NCBI GenBank assembly: GCA_964424585.1
Contig: CAYRJD010000041.1
Coordinates: forward strand, 1 to 29,758
Direction: 5' to 3'
Origin: CAYRJD01 sp964424585
GTDB taxonomy: Bacteria > Actinomycetota > Acidimicrobiia > Acidimicrobiales > Poriferisodalaceae
DNA length: 29,758 bases
Numbering within the stretch: position 1 is the stretch's first letter; each line of letters starts with the position of its first letter. The notes below the pieces were generated by a model. The model was not told the DNA's origin, searched no databases, and saw only the letters and a list, made by a program, of their open reading frames with translations. Positions 8,609-16,970 of this stretch are shown one piece after another. Both the position numbers and the translations under genes were made by a program.

Positions 8609-9415
8609 ATGACGAACACTGAGCACCGCGACGCCACCGCCGTGCACGTCGCCACGACCGACATCGACTGGGACTCGCTGCTCGCCCGCCTAGACGCGAC
8701 GCTGCGGCTGCGCACCACGCCGATCGGCATGAAGCTGTTCGAGACGGTGGCCGAGATGGAAGCCGTGCCGCGCATCAGGCGCCCAGACTCGATACACACC
8801 ACCGACCAGATCGTCGGCATGGCGTCTCGGCTCAACTGGACGGTCGGCATCACTGTCGACGACCTGGTGGGCGCGCAGTGCGGCGCGGTGATCGGCCTGC
8901 ACCCCCAAGACGACGACTGGCTCTCCGGCGAGCGCATGGCTGGCGTCTGGTACGAAACTGCGCCCGACGCCAACCGCCACCAAGAGGCGATGGACGTGGT
9001 GCCGTACGGCCGCTACGCCGCGCTGGCGGTCTCGCCGCTCGCGTCGAAGCGTCTCGACCCGCCCGACGTGTGCCTCATCTACGCGACGCCCGCGCAGATG
9101 ATCATCTTCATCAACGGGCTGCAATGGAAGAACTACCGCAAGCTCGAGTGGGGCTGCGTCGGCGAATCGGCGTGCGCGGATAGCTGGGGGCGGGCGCTGC
9201 GCACCGGCGAGCCGAGCCTGTCGCTGCCGTGCTTTGCCGAGCGGCGCTACGGCGGCGTGATGGAAGACGAGCTGCTGATGGCGTTGCGGCCCGACGACCT
9301 GCGCGTCGCGGTCGAAGGCATGGAGGCGCTGTCTCGCAACGGGCTGCGCTACCCGATTCCGCCGTACGGCATTCAACAAGACGCCCGAGCGGGGCTGGGC
9401 TTCAGCTACGGCTGA
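8609..9415 (+). CDS. DUF169 domain-containing protein
   Basis: 268 aa. The start at 8609 is preferred to an in-frame GTG at 8582 because AAGGAG lies 9 nt upstream of it. The sequence has DUF169 features: an N-terminal LRLRTTPIGMKLFET segment, RLNWTVGITVDDL, a central Cys (AQCGAVIG), PPDVCLIYATPAQM, and LEWGCVGESACADSWGRAL with clustered cysteines, ending with PCFAERRYGG and DELLMALRPDDL. The family has no assigned reaction; the cysteines could bind metal or a cofactor, but that is a guess. It is cytoplasmic, with no signal or membrane segment. The acyl-CoA dehydrogenase follows 43 nt downstream on the same strand, so a shared transcript and a role in acyl or aromatic acid metabolism are likely. 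Confidence 0.85.
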   Translation: MTNTEHRDATAVHVATTDIDWDSLLARLDATLRLRTTPIGMKLFETVAEMEAVPRIRRPDSIHTTDQIVGMASRLNWTVGITVDDLVGAQCGAVIGLHPQDDDWLSGERMAGVWYETAPDANRHQEAMDVVPYGRYAALAVSPLASKRLDPPDVCLIYATPAQMIIFINGLQWKNYRKLEWGCVGESACADSWGRALRTGEPSLSLPCFAERRYGGVMEDELLMALRPDDLRVAVEGMEALSRNGLRYPIPPYGIQQDARAGLGFSYG

Positions 9416-9458
9416 GCCGACACCCGCTAGCGCCACCTTCAAGCAAACAGGAGCACCC

Positions 9459-10715
9459 ATGAACTTCGACATTCCCGACGACATCACCAAGCTGCTCGAC
9501 GACCTCGACGCGTTCATCGACGACGTCATCGCGCCGATGGAGGAGCGCGACGACAACATCAGGTTCTTCGACCACCGACGCGAAGACGCTCGCACCGACT
9601 GGGAGCGCGGCGGCCTGCCGAACGCGCAGTGGGAGGCGCTGTTGGCCCAGATGCGAGCCGCCGCCGACGAGGCTGGCTTTTTGCGCTGGCACCTGCCCGC
9701 TCGTTTCGGCGGCAGCGACGGCACAAATTTGGGCATGGCCATCGTCCGTGAGCACCTGGCGCGCCGCGGGCTGGGCCTCCACAACGACCTACAAAACGAG
9801 AACTCGATCGTCGGCAACTTCCCGACGGTGCTGATGATGGAACGCTTCGGCTCGGCCAGCCAGCAGGCCTACTGGATTCCTCGGATGCTCGAAGGCGGCG
9901 CTCGCATCGGCTTCGGGCTCACCGAGCCGCGCCACGGATCCGACGCGACGTGGATGGAAACGACGGCGGTGCGCGACGGCGACGAGTGGGTCATCAACGG
10001 CGAGAAGTACTGGAACACGGGCCTCCACTCGGCCACCCACGACTACATCTTCGCTCGCACGTCGGGCAACCCCGGCGAAGGCATGGGCATCACGTGCTTC
10101 ATCGTGCCGACCGACACGCCGGGCTTTCGCGTCGAAGAGTTCATGTGGACGTTCAACATGCCCACCGACCACGCGCACGTCGTGCTAGAGGACGTGCGGG
10201 TGTCGAACGACGACATCTTGGGCGAGGAGGGGCGCGGCCTCGCGACGGCCCAGCTGTTCGTGCACGAGAACCGCATCCGCCAAGCGGCGTCGTCGGTCGG
10301 CGCTGGGCTGCACTGCATCGACGTCGCCGTCGAGTGGGTCAACGAGCGCACCACGTTCGGCAAGCCGCTCGCGACCAACCAGGCGATCCAGTTTCCGCTC
10401 GCCGAGCTTTACACCGAAGCCGAGATGATTCGTGCGCTCATCCACAAGACGGCTTGGCAGATGGACGAAGGCGTCGACTACATGGAGATCACCGACAAGG
10501 TGGCGATGTGCAACTACCGGGCGAACCGGTTCTGCTGCGACGCGGCCGACCGAGCGATGCAAAGCTGCGGTGGCGCGGGCTACGGCCGGCGGATGCCGTT
10601 CGAGCACATCTACCGGCATCACCGGCGCTACCGGATCACCGAAGGGGCTGAAGAGATTCAGATTCGCAAGGTCGCCGGGAAGCTGTTCGGCATCACCGGG
10701 CGGGCGAAGGGCTAG
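9459..10715 (+). CDS. acyl-CoA dehydrogenase
   Basis: 418 aa, normal length for the FAD-dependent acyl-CoA dehydrogenase superfamily (alpha,beta-desaturation of an acyl-CoA thioester with electrons to ETF). Visible signatures: FGLTEPRHGSDATWMET (FAD/substrate loop), VINGEKYWNTG, ERTTFGKPLATNQAIQFPLA, and C-terminal MQSCGGAGYGR with RITEGAEEIQIRKVAGKLFG. Glu395 in TEGAEE occupies the place of the MCAD-type catalytic base. Chain length or substrate cannot be judged; the first 60 residues include an Asp/Glu-rich helical stretch. An AGGAG 5 nt upstream supports the ATG. It ends 20 bp from the convergent MaoC gene. Confidence 0.92.
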   Translation: MNFDIPDDITKLLDDLDAFIDDVIAPMEERDDNIRFFDHRREDARTDWERGGLPNAQWEALLAQMRAAADEAGFLRWHLPARFGGSDGTNLGMAIVREHLARRGLGLHNDLQNENSIVGNFPTVLMMERFGSASQQAYWIPRMLEGGARIGFGLTEPRHGSDATWMETTAVRDGDEWVINGEKYWNTGLHSATHDYIFARTSGNPGEGMGITCFIVPTDTPGFRVEEFMWTFNMPTDHAHVVLEDVRVSNDDILGEEGRGLATAQLFVHENRIRQAASSVGAGLHCIDVAVEWVNERTTFGKPLATNQAIQFPLAELYTEAEMIRALIHKTAWQMDEGVDYMEITDKVAMCNYRANRFCCDAADRAMQSCGGAGYGRRMPFEHIYRHHRRYRITEGAEEIQIRKVAGKLFGITGRAKG

Positions 10716-10735
10716 CCGTCCCGCTAGTCGGCCCT

Positions 10736-11158
10736 CTAGTCGTCGAGGCGCGCCGTCGCTTGGCCGGTGAGCACGGGTCGGTCGTCTTGGTTGAGCGTCG
10801 TGACATCTAGCTCGACCACCTTGCCGTCGTCGCCGTCGCGAATGTCGGTCACCTCGGCGGTCGCGGTGAGCGTGTCGCCCGGCCACACCTGGCTGACGAA
10901 CCGGACGCCGTAGTAGGTGAGCCTGCCGTCGCCGACGTAGTTGGTCAGCATGCGCCCGGTCATGCCCATCGTGAGCATGCCGTGCGCGAACACGGTGGGA
11001 TAGCCCGCCACCTCGGTGACAAACTTTTCGTCGGTGTGGACGGGGTTGTAGTCGCCCGATGCGCCCGCGTATTGCACGATCTGCGTGCGGGTGAGGTCGT
11101 CGACCACTTGCTCTGAGTAGCGGTCGCCGACGCTGACGTGAGCTGCTGAAAGTGCCAT
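10736..11158 (-). CDS. MaoC family dehydratase (hot-dog fold, catalytic half)
   Basis: 140 aa with the hydratase-2 motif: YAGASGDYNPVHTDEKF (28-44 or so) gives the Asp-His pair, followed by VFAHGMLTMG. Such proteins hydrate or dehydrate 2-enoyl-/3-hydroxyacyl-CoA or -ACP. The immediately upstream gene is a second hot-dog protein, and in actinomycetes such pairs usually form a heterodimer (compare HadA/HadB of mycobacteria, or ChsH-type steroid hydratases); here the smaller partner holds the catalytic motif. AGGAGA lies 6 nt before the ATG. The 25-nt spacing to the partner supports one operon. Confidence 0.88.
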   Translation of the reverse strand: MALSAAHVSVGDRYSEQVVDDLTRTQIVQYAGASGDYNPVHTDEKFVTEVAGYPTVFAHGMLTMGMTGRMLTNYVGDGRLTYYGVRFVSQVWPGDTLTATAEVTDIRDGDDGKVVELDVTTLNQDDRPVLTGQATARLDD

Positions 11159-11183
11159 GGGTTGTCTCCTGTTTTGTTGGGTG

Positions 11184-11729
11184 CTAGCCGTCGATGACCT
11201 TCTCGGTCACCACGCCGACGCCGCGGGCAGTGATGACGAGTTGGTCGTCTTGGTCGTAGTACTCGGTGATCGACTCGGTGAAACGCAGCGTGCCGGCGCG
11301 CTTGCTCTGCTTTTCCCACGACTCGCCGTCGCGGGTTTCGGCGCGCAGCACGTCGCCCGGCTTGAGCTGCCGGTGGTAGGTGAAGTGCTGCTCGGCGTGA
11401 AGTCCGCCGGCGGCCGCGCCGCTGTCTGACTTCTCTTCTTTCTCGCCGTCGACCGGAGCGTTCTCGTCTTGGGCTCGCGCCGCCGGATCAGACATCGTGC
11501 CCGACGCGGTACGTCCGCTGCCGAACCACTTCTTGTTGGCTTTGGGGCGGAGGTAGTAGTCAGGGTCGAACTGCGCGCTGGACTGCACGAACGTCGGCGG
11601 CGCGATGATGCTGCCGACGTCGGTGCTGGCCGCATACGCGGCGTCTGAGTAGATGGGGTTGGTGTCGCCGACGGCTCTCGCGAACATCAAGATGTGCGAC
11701 TCTTCGACGGGGAAACGTTCAACGGCCAT
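11184..11729 (-). CDS. MaoC/FAS1-type dehydratase N-terminal-domain protein (partner subunit)
   Basis: 181 aa hot-dog protein. It opens with the family pattern VEESHILMFARAVGDTNPIY and APPTFVQSSAQFDPDY, then LKPGDVLRAETRDGESWEKQ and TLRFTESITEYYDQDDQLV near the end. It lacks a clear Asp-His catalytic pair (GDTNPIY replaces GDxNPxH), so it should be the structural or substrate-binding half of a heterodimer with the next gene. An Asp/Glu/Ser/Ala-rich hydrophilic insert at about residues 75-110, in front of the HAEQHFTYHR segment, is longer than I would expect. AAGGAG lies 11 nt before the ATG. The product probably acts with the catalytic MaoC protein on acyl thioesters in the cytoplasm. Confidence 0.85.
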   Translation of the reverse strand: MAVERFPVEESHILMFARAVGDTNPIYSDAAYAASTDVGSIIAPPTFVQSSAQFDPDYYLRPKANKKWFGSGRTASGTMSDPAARAQDENAPVDGEKEEKSDSGAAAGGLHAEQHFTYHRQLKPGDVLRAETRDGESWEKQSKRAGTLRFTESITEYYDQDDQLVITARGVGVVTEKVIDG

Positions 11730-11771
11730 GTGGCGGCTGCTCCTTCAGTTGAGATGCGGGTTGTCGTCATC

Positions 11772-12581
11772 CTAGGTCAGCGCCGCGAGCAGCGCGGCTC
11801 GCACCGCGTCAGGCGCTTCGTTCATCATCATGTGTCCGACGTCTGCTAGGTGCACGACGTTCGCGTCGGCTAGCTCGGCGATGACGTCTGCTGCGGCCTT
11901 CGGCGGCGTCATCTTGTCGGCGCCGCCGACGATGACGGTCGCAGAGCAAACAACGCGGCTGGCCGCGTCGCTGGGCTCATACGCGGCGCACGCCGCGAGG
12001 TCGGTGTAGATGACGTCGTCGGCGGCAACCTCCAGCAGCGCGAGGCTGCCGCCCGTCATCCACAGCCCGGGCGTCGGGTGCTGCGCGATGTGGCTGGCGG
12101 GGCCGTGTCCCCACGCGGTCATCAGCTGCGGCGCGAGCGGCTCGTTGCGTTCGGCGGCGCCCAGCAGCGCGGGGTGAACCCCCATGGTCGCCGCGGTGCC
12201 CGCGAGCACGAGGTGGCTCACGCGTTCGGGTCGCGCGGCGGCGACTTCCAGGCAGATGAGCGAGCCCATCGAGTGGCCGATGAGCGCGACCTGCTCGCAA
12301 TCGAGCGCGGCGCAAATCTCGTCGACGATGCGGCCGAGCCAATCGGCTAGCTCGCCGATGCTGGGTCGCGCCTCGCCGCCGGAGTTGCCGTGCCCGGGCA
12401 GGTCAACCGCCAGCGCGCTCACGCCGTGGTGCGCGAGGTAGCGGGTCTGTTGCTGCCACACCGTGCGGTTCATGCCGGCGCCGTGCACCAGCACCGCGAC
12501 CGGCTGAGTGCCGTCGAGTGCGACGCCGCCGGTGGCGACGCCGACGCTTTCGCCGTCGACGGTCAGATCAAAACGCGTCAC
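11772..12581 (-). CDS. alpha/beta hydrolase
   Basis: 269 aa, a complete alpha/beta-hydrolase domain. The oxyanion-hole HG is in VLVHGAGMN (30-38), the nucleophile elbow is GHSMG with Ser104, the acid is Asp222 in VGGADKMTP, and the catalytic histidine is His250 in ADVGHMM. Other fold marks are VDLPGHGNSGG and ARPERVSHLVLAGTAATM. An esterase, lipase or C-C hydrolase role is possible; the substrate is unknown. The GTG start lies 5 nt after the metY stop and has GAAGGG upstream within metY, indicating coupled translation. It is too short and lacks the features of homoserine acetyltransferase (MetX), so it is probably not the missing partner of MetY. Confidence 0.88.
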   Translation of the reverse strand: MTRFDLTVDGESVGVATGGVALDGTQPVAVLVHGAGMNRTVWQQQTRYLAHHGVSALAVDLPGHGNSGGEARPSIGELADWLGRIVDEICAALDCEQVALIGHSMGSLICLEVAAARPERVSHLVLAGTAATMGVHPALLGAAERNEPLAPQLMTAWGHGPASHIAQHPTPGLWMTGGSLALLEVAADDVIYTDLAACAAYEPSDAASRVVCSATVIVGGADKMTPPKAAADVIAELADANVVHLADVGHMMMNEAPDAVRAALLAALT

Positions 12582-12586
12582 TCGTC

Positions 12587-13882
12587 TCAGCCCTTCTGCG
12601 AGGCCCGCAGCGCTCGGGACAGATCCGCGACGATGTCGGCTGGGTCTTCAAGCCCGACCGACAGGCGGATCAGCTCTTCGCCGATGCCGGCGGCCGCCAG
12701 CTGTTCGGCACTGAGCTGACGGTGCGTCGTGCTGGCGGGGTGAATGACGAGCGTCTTCGCGTCGCCGACGTTCGCCAGGTGTGTCGCGAGCCGGACGGCT
12801 TCGATGAACCGCTCGCCCGCGGCTCGGCCGCCGTTCACGCCGAAGCTCAAGATCGCGCCCGCGCCGCGCGGCAGCAATCGCTTCGCCAGTTCGTGGTCGG
12901 GGTGCGTCGGCGACGCCGGGTGGCTCACCCAGGCGACGGCTTCGTGGGTGGTCAGAAACTCGACCACGGCGTGCGTGTTGGCGACGTGACGTTCCATGCG
13001 CAGCGGCAGCGTCTCGACGCCGAGCAGCAGGTCGAACGCGACCTGCGGGCTCATCGCCGCGCCGAAGTCGCGCAGCCCCTCGGCTCGGGCTCGCATCGAC
13101 AGCGCGTAGGGCCCGAACTCGTCCGCGAACGTCAGTCCGTGGTAGCCGTCGTAGGGCTCGGTGAGCGTGGGGAACTTGCCGCTGCCAGCCCAGTCAAACC
13201 GGCCGCCGTCGACCAGCACGCCGCCGATGGCGACTCCGTGCCCGCCCAGAAACTTGGTGGCGGAGTGCATGACGATGTCTGCGCCCAGCTCGATGGGGCG
13301 CATCAGGTACGGCGTGGTGAACGTGGCGTCAACCATGAGCGGCAGTCCGTTGCGGTGGGCGACTTGCGCGACGGCGGCGACGTCGAGCACTTCGATGTTG
13401 GGGTTGCCCAGCGTCTCGGCGAACAGCACACGGGTGGCGTCCGTGATGGCGCGTTGCCAGGCATCTGGGTCTCGGGGGTCGACGAACGTGGTGGTGATGC
13501 CGAAGCGGGGCATCGTGAGCGCGAGCATGTTGTGCGTGCCGCCGTAGATGTTGCGGCTGGCGACGACGTGGCTGCCGGCGCTCATGATCGTCGCGCACGC
13601 CAGGTGAAACGCCGCCATGCCGCTGGCTGTGGCTACGGCCCCGACGCCGCCTTCGAGCGCGGCGATGCGTTCCTCAAACACGGCGACGGTCGGGTTGGAG
13701 ATGCGGCTGTAGATGTGTCCGCCGACGTCGAGGTTGAACAGGTCGGCGGCTCGCGCGCTTGAGTCGAACGCGTATGACGTCGTTGCATAGATGGGCACCG
13801 CTCGTGCGCCGGTGGCGGTGTCGGGTCGCTGGCCGGCGTGGAGCGCGAGCGTGTCGAAGGCGAGGAAGTCTGGCTCAACCAC
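12587..13882 (-). CDS. metY: O-acetylhomoserine sulfhydrylase / aminocarboxypropyltransferase
   Basis: 431 aa, typical length for MetY. It is a PLP enzyme of the Cys/Met metabolism family that makes homocysteine from O-acetylhomoserine and sulfide. Signatures: TLALHAGQRPD, PIYATTSYAFD, YSRISNPT (58-65), ATASGMAA, ETLGNPNIEVLD and the PLP-lysine motif MHSATKFLGGHG with Lys210. The C-terminus has RLSVGLEDPADIVADL. The long form and HAGQ/ISNPT features favour MetY over cystathionine gamma-synthase. The start is GTG, supported by GAGGAG 6 nt upstream. The 140-bp region in front of it shows no SAM-riboswitch-like core that I can recognise. Confidence 0.92.
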   Translation of the reverse strand: MVEPDFLAFDTLALHAGQRPDTATGARAVPIYATTSYAFDSSARAADLFNLDVGGHIYSRISNPTVAVFEERIAALEGGVGAVATASGMAAFHLACATIMSAGSHVVASRNIYGGTHNMLALTMPRFGITTTFVDPRDPDAWQRAITDATRVLFAETLGNPNIEVLDVAAVAQVAHRNGLPLMVDATFTTPYLMRPIELGADIVMHSATKFLGGHGVAIGGVLVDGGRFDWAGSGKFPTLTEPYDGYHGLTFADEFGPYALSMRARAEGLRDFGAAMSPQVAFDLLLGVETLPLRMERHVANTHAVVEFLTTHEAVAWVSHPASPTHPDHELAKRLLPRGAGAILSFGVNGGRAAGERFIEAVRLATHLANVGDAKTLVIHPASTTHRQLSAEQLAAAGIGEELIRLSVGLEDPADIVADLSRALRASQKG

Positions 13883-13944
13883 GGGCTGCTCCTCGGTTCG
13901 CTGCTGAGATCACACGACGGTACTTCCCAAGTGATCGCTTGCAC

Positions 13945-13963
13945 GACGGCCGACCCAGCCGTC
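13945..13963 (-). terminator. possible hairpin after the RCC1 gene
   Basis: Between the RCC1 gene stop (14023) and metY (13882) a 6-bp perfect GC-rich stem, GACGGC/GCCGTC with a 7-nt loop, can form. There is no T-run after it on the minus strand, so it is only a weak terminator candidate. The remaining part of this 140-bp gap should hold the metY promoter, but I see no clear one. Confidence 0.25.
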
Positions 13964-14022
13964 GCGCTCGGCGGCCTTCAGCGGGCGAGGGAGGCGTTGA
14001 ACTGTGCGGAGGTTCAGCGGGG

Positions 14023-16934
14023 CTATGGCGCGGGCGGCGATGCCTGCCCGGCTTCGTCAGCACCCCAGCACGCGATCGTGCCGTCGTTCTTGAGCGCGCA
14101 CGAATGAGCACCGCCAGCGGATACCTGAATCAAGGACGCACCCTGCACCGACGACGGCGGCGATGCCCGACGGCTGGCATCGGAACCCCAGCACCCAACT
14201 GTGCCGTCACGCTTCACGCCGCACGAGTGGAACTCGCCAGCCGACAGTTGAGTGAACGTCGCGTCCAGCGGCGGCGTTGCCTGGTCCGCTGGGCTGCCGG
14301 CGCTGTCGGCGTTGGCACCCCAGCACGCCGGGGTGCCGTCGCTCTGCAGCGCACACGAGTGGAAGTCACCAACGGTCACTTGAGTGAACGACCCGACCGG
14401 CGGTGGGGATGACTGACCATCGCCGTCGTTGCCCCAGCAGGCCACCGACCCATCGCTCTTCACCGCGCACGAGTGCGTCCTGCCCACCGACACTTGCGTG
14501 AACGACCCACCGGCTGGCGTCGACTGTCCGAAAGAGTTGTCGCCCCAGCACGCGATGGTGCCATCGTTACTCACCGCACAGGAATGCCACCGTCCAGCAG
14601 ACACTTGCGCGAACGACCCTGCAGGCGGCATCGTAAGCCCGCTGGGGTCTGTGCCCCAACACGTAATCGACCCGTCGGCTGTCACGCCGCATGAGTGCGC
14701 CGTGCCAGCCGACACCTGTGTGAACGACTCGCCCGCTGCCAGGGTCGGGGGTGTCGCCTGTCCCGCCCAAGTGCCGTCGGTGTTGAGGTTCGAGCCCCAG
14801 CACGCAACCGACCCGTCGGCCTTTCGCCCGCACGAATGAGAGCTGCCTGCCGACACCTGGGTGAATGGCACGGGCACCGACGCTCGGCCGTCGGCGTTGT
14901 TGCCCCAGCAGACGGCTGTGCCGTGGTTGGTAACGGCACACGAATGCTCCGATCCGGCCAACACTTGCGTGAACGATTCGCCCGCTGCCAGGGTCGGGGG
15001 TGTCGTCTGCCCGTCGTCGATGCTGCCCCAGCACGCGACCGCGCCGTCAGGCTTCAGGCCACACGAGTGTGCGCCGCCAGCAGAGACTGAGACGAAGGTG
15101 CCGTCAGGCGGTATCAGCCGGCCGTCGGGGCCGCTACCGATGTCGCCGTCGCTGCCCCAGCACACGATCGTGCCGTCGCTCTTGACCGCGCACGAGTGCG
15201 CGTTGCCAGCCGATACCTGCGCGAACGATTCGCTCTGCATCAATGTCGGCGGGGCGGTGCGTCCGCCGCCGTTGTTGCCCCAGCAGGTGATGGTGCCCTC
15301 TGTCTGCACCGCGCACGTGTGCGTGCTGCCGGCCGACACTTGCACAAACGATTCATCTTGCGTTGGTGCTGGGGGACTGGCTTGGTGGTTGCCATCGAAA
15401 CCCCAGCACGCAATGGTGCCGTCGGTCTTCACCCCGCACGAGTGGAAACCACCCGCCGACACCTGCGTAAACGATGCACCCGCAGGCGGCGAGGCACGAC
15501 CTTGGTCTTCGTTGCCCCAGCACGCCACCGACCCATCGCTCTTCACGCCGCACGAATGCTCAAAGCCAGCCGAGACCTGCGTGAATGACTCGCCCGCCTC
15601 AAGCGTCGGCGGTGAGGCTTGCCCTTCGTCGTCAGCACCCCAGCAGGCCACAGCGCCGTCGAGCCGCAGACCACAAGTGTGCGCGTTACCAGCTGACACC
15701 TGCGCAAACGCAAGCGTCCCGAGAGCAAGGTCTGGCAACTGAGGCAAACGGCTGCCGCCCAGTGGCACCGTCGTCGATGTCGTCGTGGTGCTCGTGGTCG
15801 TCGTGCTGGTCGTCGTAGTGGACGATGAACTAGTCGTCGTGCTGTCGGGCACCGTTGTCGAAGTCGTTGATGTCGTGGGTGCGGCCACGGTCGTCGACGT
15901 CGTCGTTGATGTCGTGGCAGCAGTCGCGGTGCCCACATTGGACACCGGCCTGATCGTGCCGATGGGCGCGCGACCCCCGCCGCCGGAGCTACGGCTCGAC
16001 CCGCCGCTGCTGCGGCTGCTGCCGCCACCTCCGCCGCCCGTGACGCGGCGCTCCGCTTCGGTGGTCGTCGTCACGGACGCGCCGGCAGCCGTTCGCGCGA
16101 CCGCGGCTTCGCCGATCAAGCGAGCCGTGTGCCACCGGTCCGCGCCGCCGATGCGTTCCAACGCGAACGCTGCGACCTTCGCAGGCGGCACCGCCGCCTC
16201 ACCGCCCACCACGAAGCCATCTGCCCGTGCCGCCGCGAGACGCGCGAACTCATCGGTCGGCATCGGCACGCCGCGCGCACCAGCCAGCACGATGCAGGTG
16301 GTGTCGAGCACGCCTGCCAGCGTCGCGGCGGAGTAGAGGTCGCTCTGCGCAGCCGCGTCAGCCGCCACCACGATCGGCACCTGACCAGCGCAATCAGCAC
16401 CTCGGCCCGGCGGCAAGCGCACCTGCTCGCCATCGACGGTCGCCGAGCTGTCGCCAGGCGCACCCGGCACCGGCGCGGTCGCCGCCGTCAACGCCGCAAT
16501 GTCGCCATCCGGGTCGACCGCAATCGCACCCGCCAGCCGCGCCGTGTGCCAACGATCGACGCCGTTCAAACGCTTGAGATTTCGGCCCGCGACCTTCGCG
16601 TCCGGCACCGCAGCAGTGCCGCCCATCACCCAACCCGCACGCTCAGCGGCATCCAGGCGCGCCACCTGCTCAGCAGGCATCGGCTCGCCGCGCGCACCCG
16701 CCAACACGACGCACGTCGTGTCCAACACACCAGCCAAGGTCGCAGCCGAATACAAATCGCTCTGCGCAGCAGTGTCAGACGCCACAACAATCGGCACCTG
16801 AGAAGAACAATCGCTTTCAACTCCCGGCGGCAACACCTGCGAACCAGCCGTCGTCACGAAAACAACCGAGACCCCGGCCGCGACTAATCCGGCAACCCCC
16901 CCCCGATAAACAAACCCGTCAATCGACGAATCAC
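14023..16934 (-). CDS. surface protein: two cell-wall-binding-type domains, Thr-rich stalk, 14 RCC1 repeats; frame broken near signal peptide
   Basis: The uninterrupted frame extends to an ATG at 17022 (999 aa), but that start overlaps the end of the upstream gene and gives an unlikely N-terminus. A better start is GTG at 16934 with GGGAG 7 nt upstream, encoding VIRRLTGLFIGGG, a classical positively charged start of a signal peptide. That frame meets a run of nine G and stops 16 codons in; ten (or seven) G would join it to the rest. Numbered on the 999-aa frame: hydrophobic segment 41-60; two near-identical domains at 76-168 and 215-309, each with an AAxxPxAKVA ... GxDRWHTARL pattern like cell wall-binding repeat 2 (PF04122); Gly/Ser linker 329-351; Ser/Thr stalk 366-419; then 14 RCC1-like repeats (437-997), each with QVSAG, HSC and CWG. 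An exported, wall-bound beta-propeller protein, probably two seven-bladed propellers or one extended array, is the likely product. Ligand unknown. Confidence 0.8.
14032..15714 (-). repeat. 14 tandem RCC1-type coding repeats
   Basis: The encoded repeat of about 35-47 residues follows the pattern F-TQVSAG-xx-HSC-xxx-DG-xxx-CWG-xxxx-G-x-xxPP. Each copy contains two cysteines spaced by about 13 residues, so each blade may carry a disulfide, sensible for an extracellular protein. Neighbouring copies share DNA: the stretch encoding PTLAAGESFTQV at about 14720-14760 recurs nearly unchanged at about 14970-15010, so recombination could change copy number. Confidence 0.85.
15766..15927 (-). repeat. low-complexity Ser/Thr stalk coding region
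   Basis: About 54 codons are almost entirely Thr and Ser with a few Val, Ala and Pro, written on the plus strand as repeated cgt/ggt/agt triplets. Such stretches separate wall-binding from exposed domains in actinobacterial surface proteins and are often O-glycosylated. The triplet-rich DNA is likely to vary in length between strains. Confidence 0.75.
16896..16904 (-). repeat. poly-G tract (nine G on the coding strand) at the signal-peptide frame junction
   Basis: Nine consecutive C on the plus strand fall exactly where the GTG-16934 reading frame would have to join the main RCC1 frame. The nine-base tract leaves them out of register; one more G, or two fewer, restores a continuous signal peptide followed by the mature protein. 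Slipped-strand variation or a homopolymer error are both possible. Confidence 0.8.
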
Positions 16935-16970
16935 GAGCCGCTCCCGGTTGACGTTGGCACCGCCAACATT

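Noticed and set aside
12518..13762. A 414-codon plus-strand ORF opposite metY
   Set aside because: It is Arg/Gly/Val-rich shadow translation of a clearly coding minus-strand PLP enzyme.
13883..14022. Possible SAM riboswitch upstream of metY
   Set aside because: SAM riboswitches often precede met genes, but I found no recognisable SAM-I, SAM-II or SAM-IV core in this 140-bp region.
14032..15714. CRISPR-like periodic repeat
   Set aside because: The period is about 105-140 bp, degenerate and in frame with protein repeats; there are no short identical repeats with unique spacers.
14861..15742. A 293-codon plus-strand ORF with repeating SLLPQHA-like segments
   Set aside because: The repeats are the antisense image of the RCC1 coding repeats on the minus strand.
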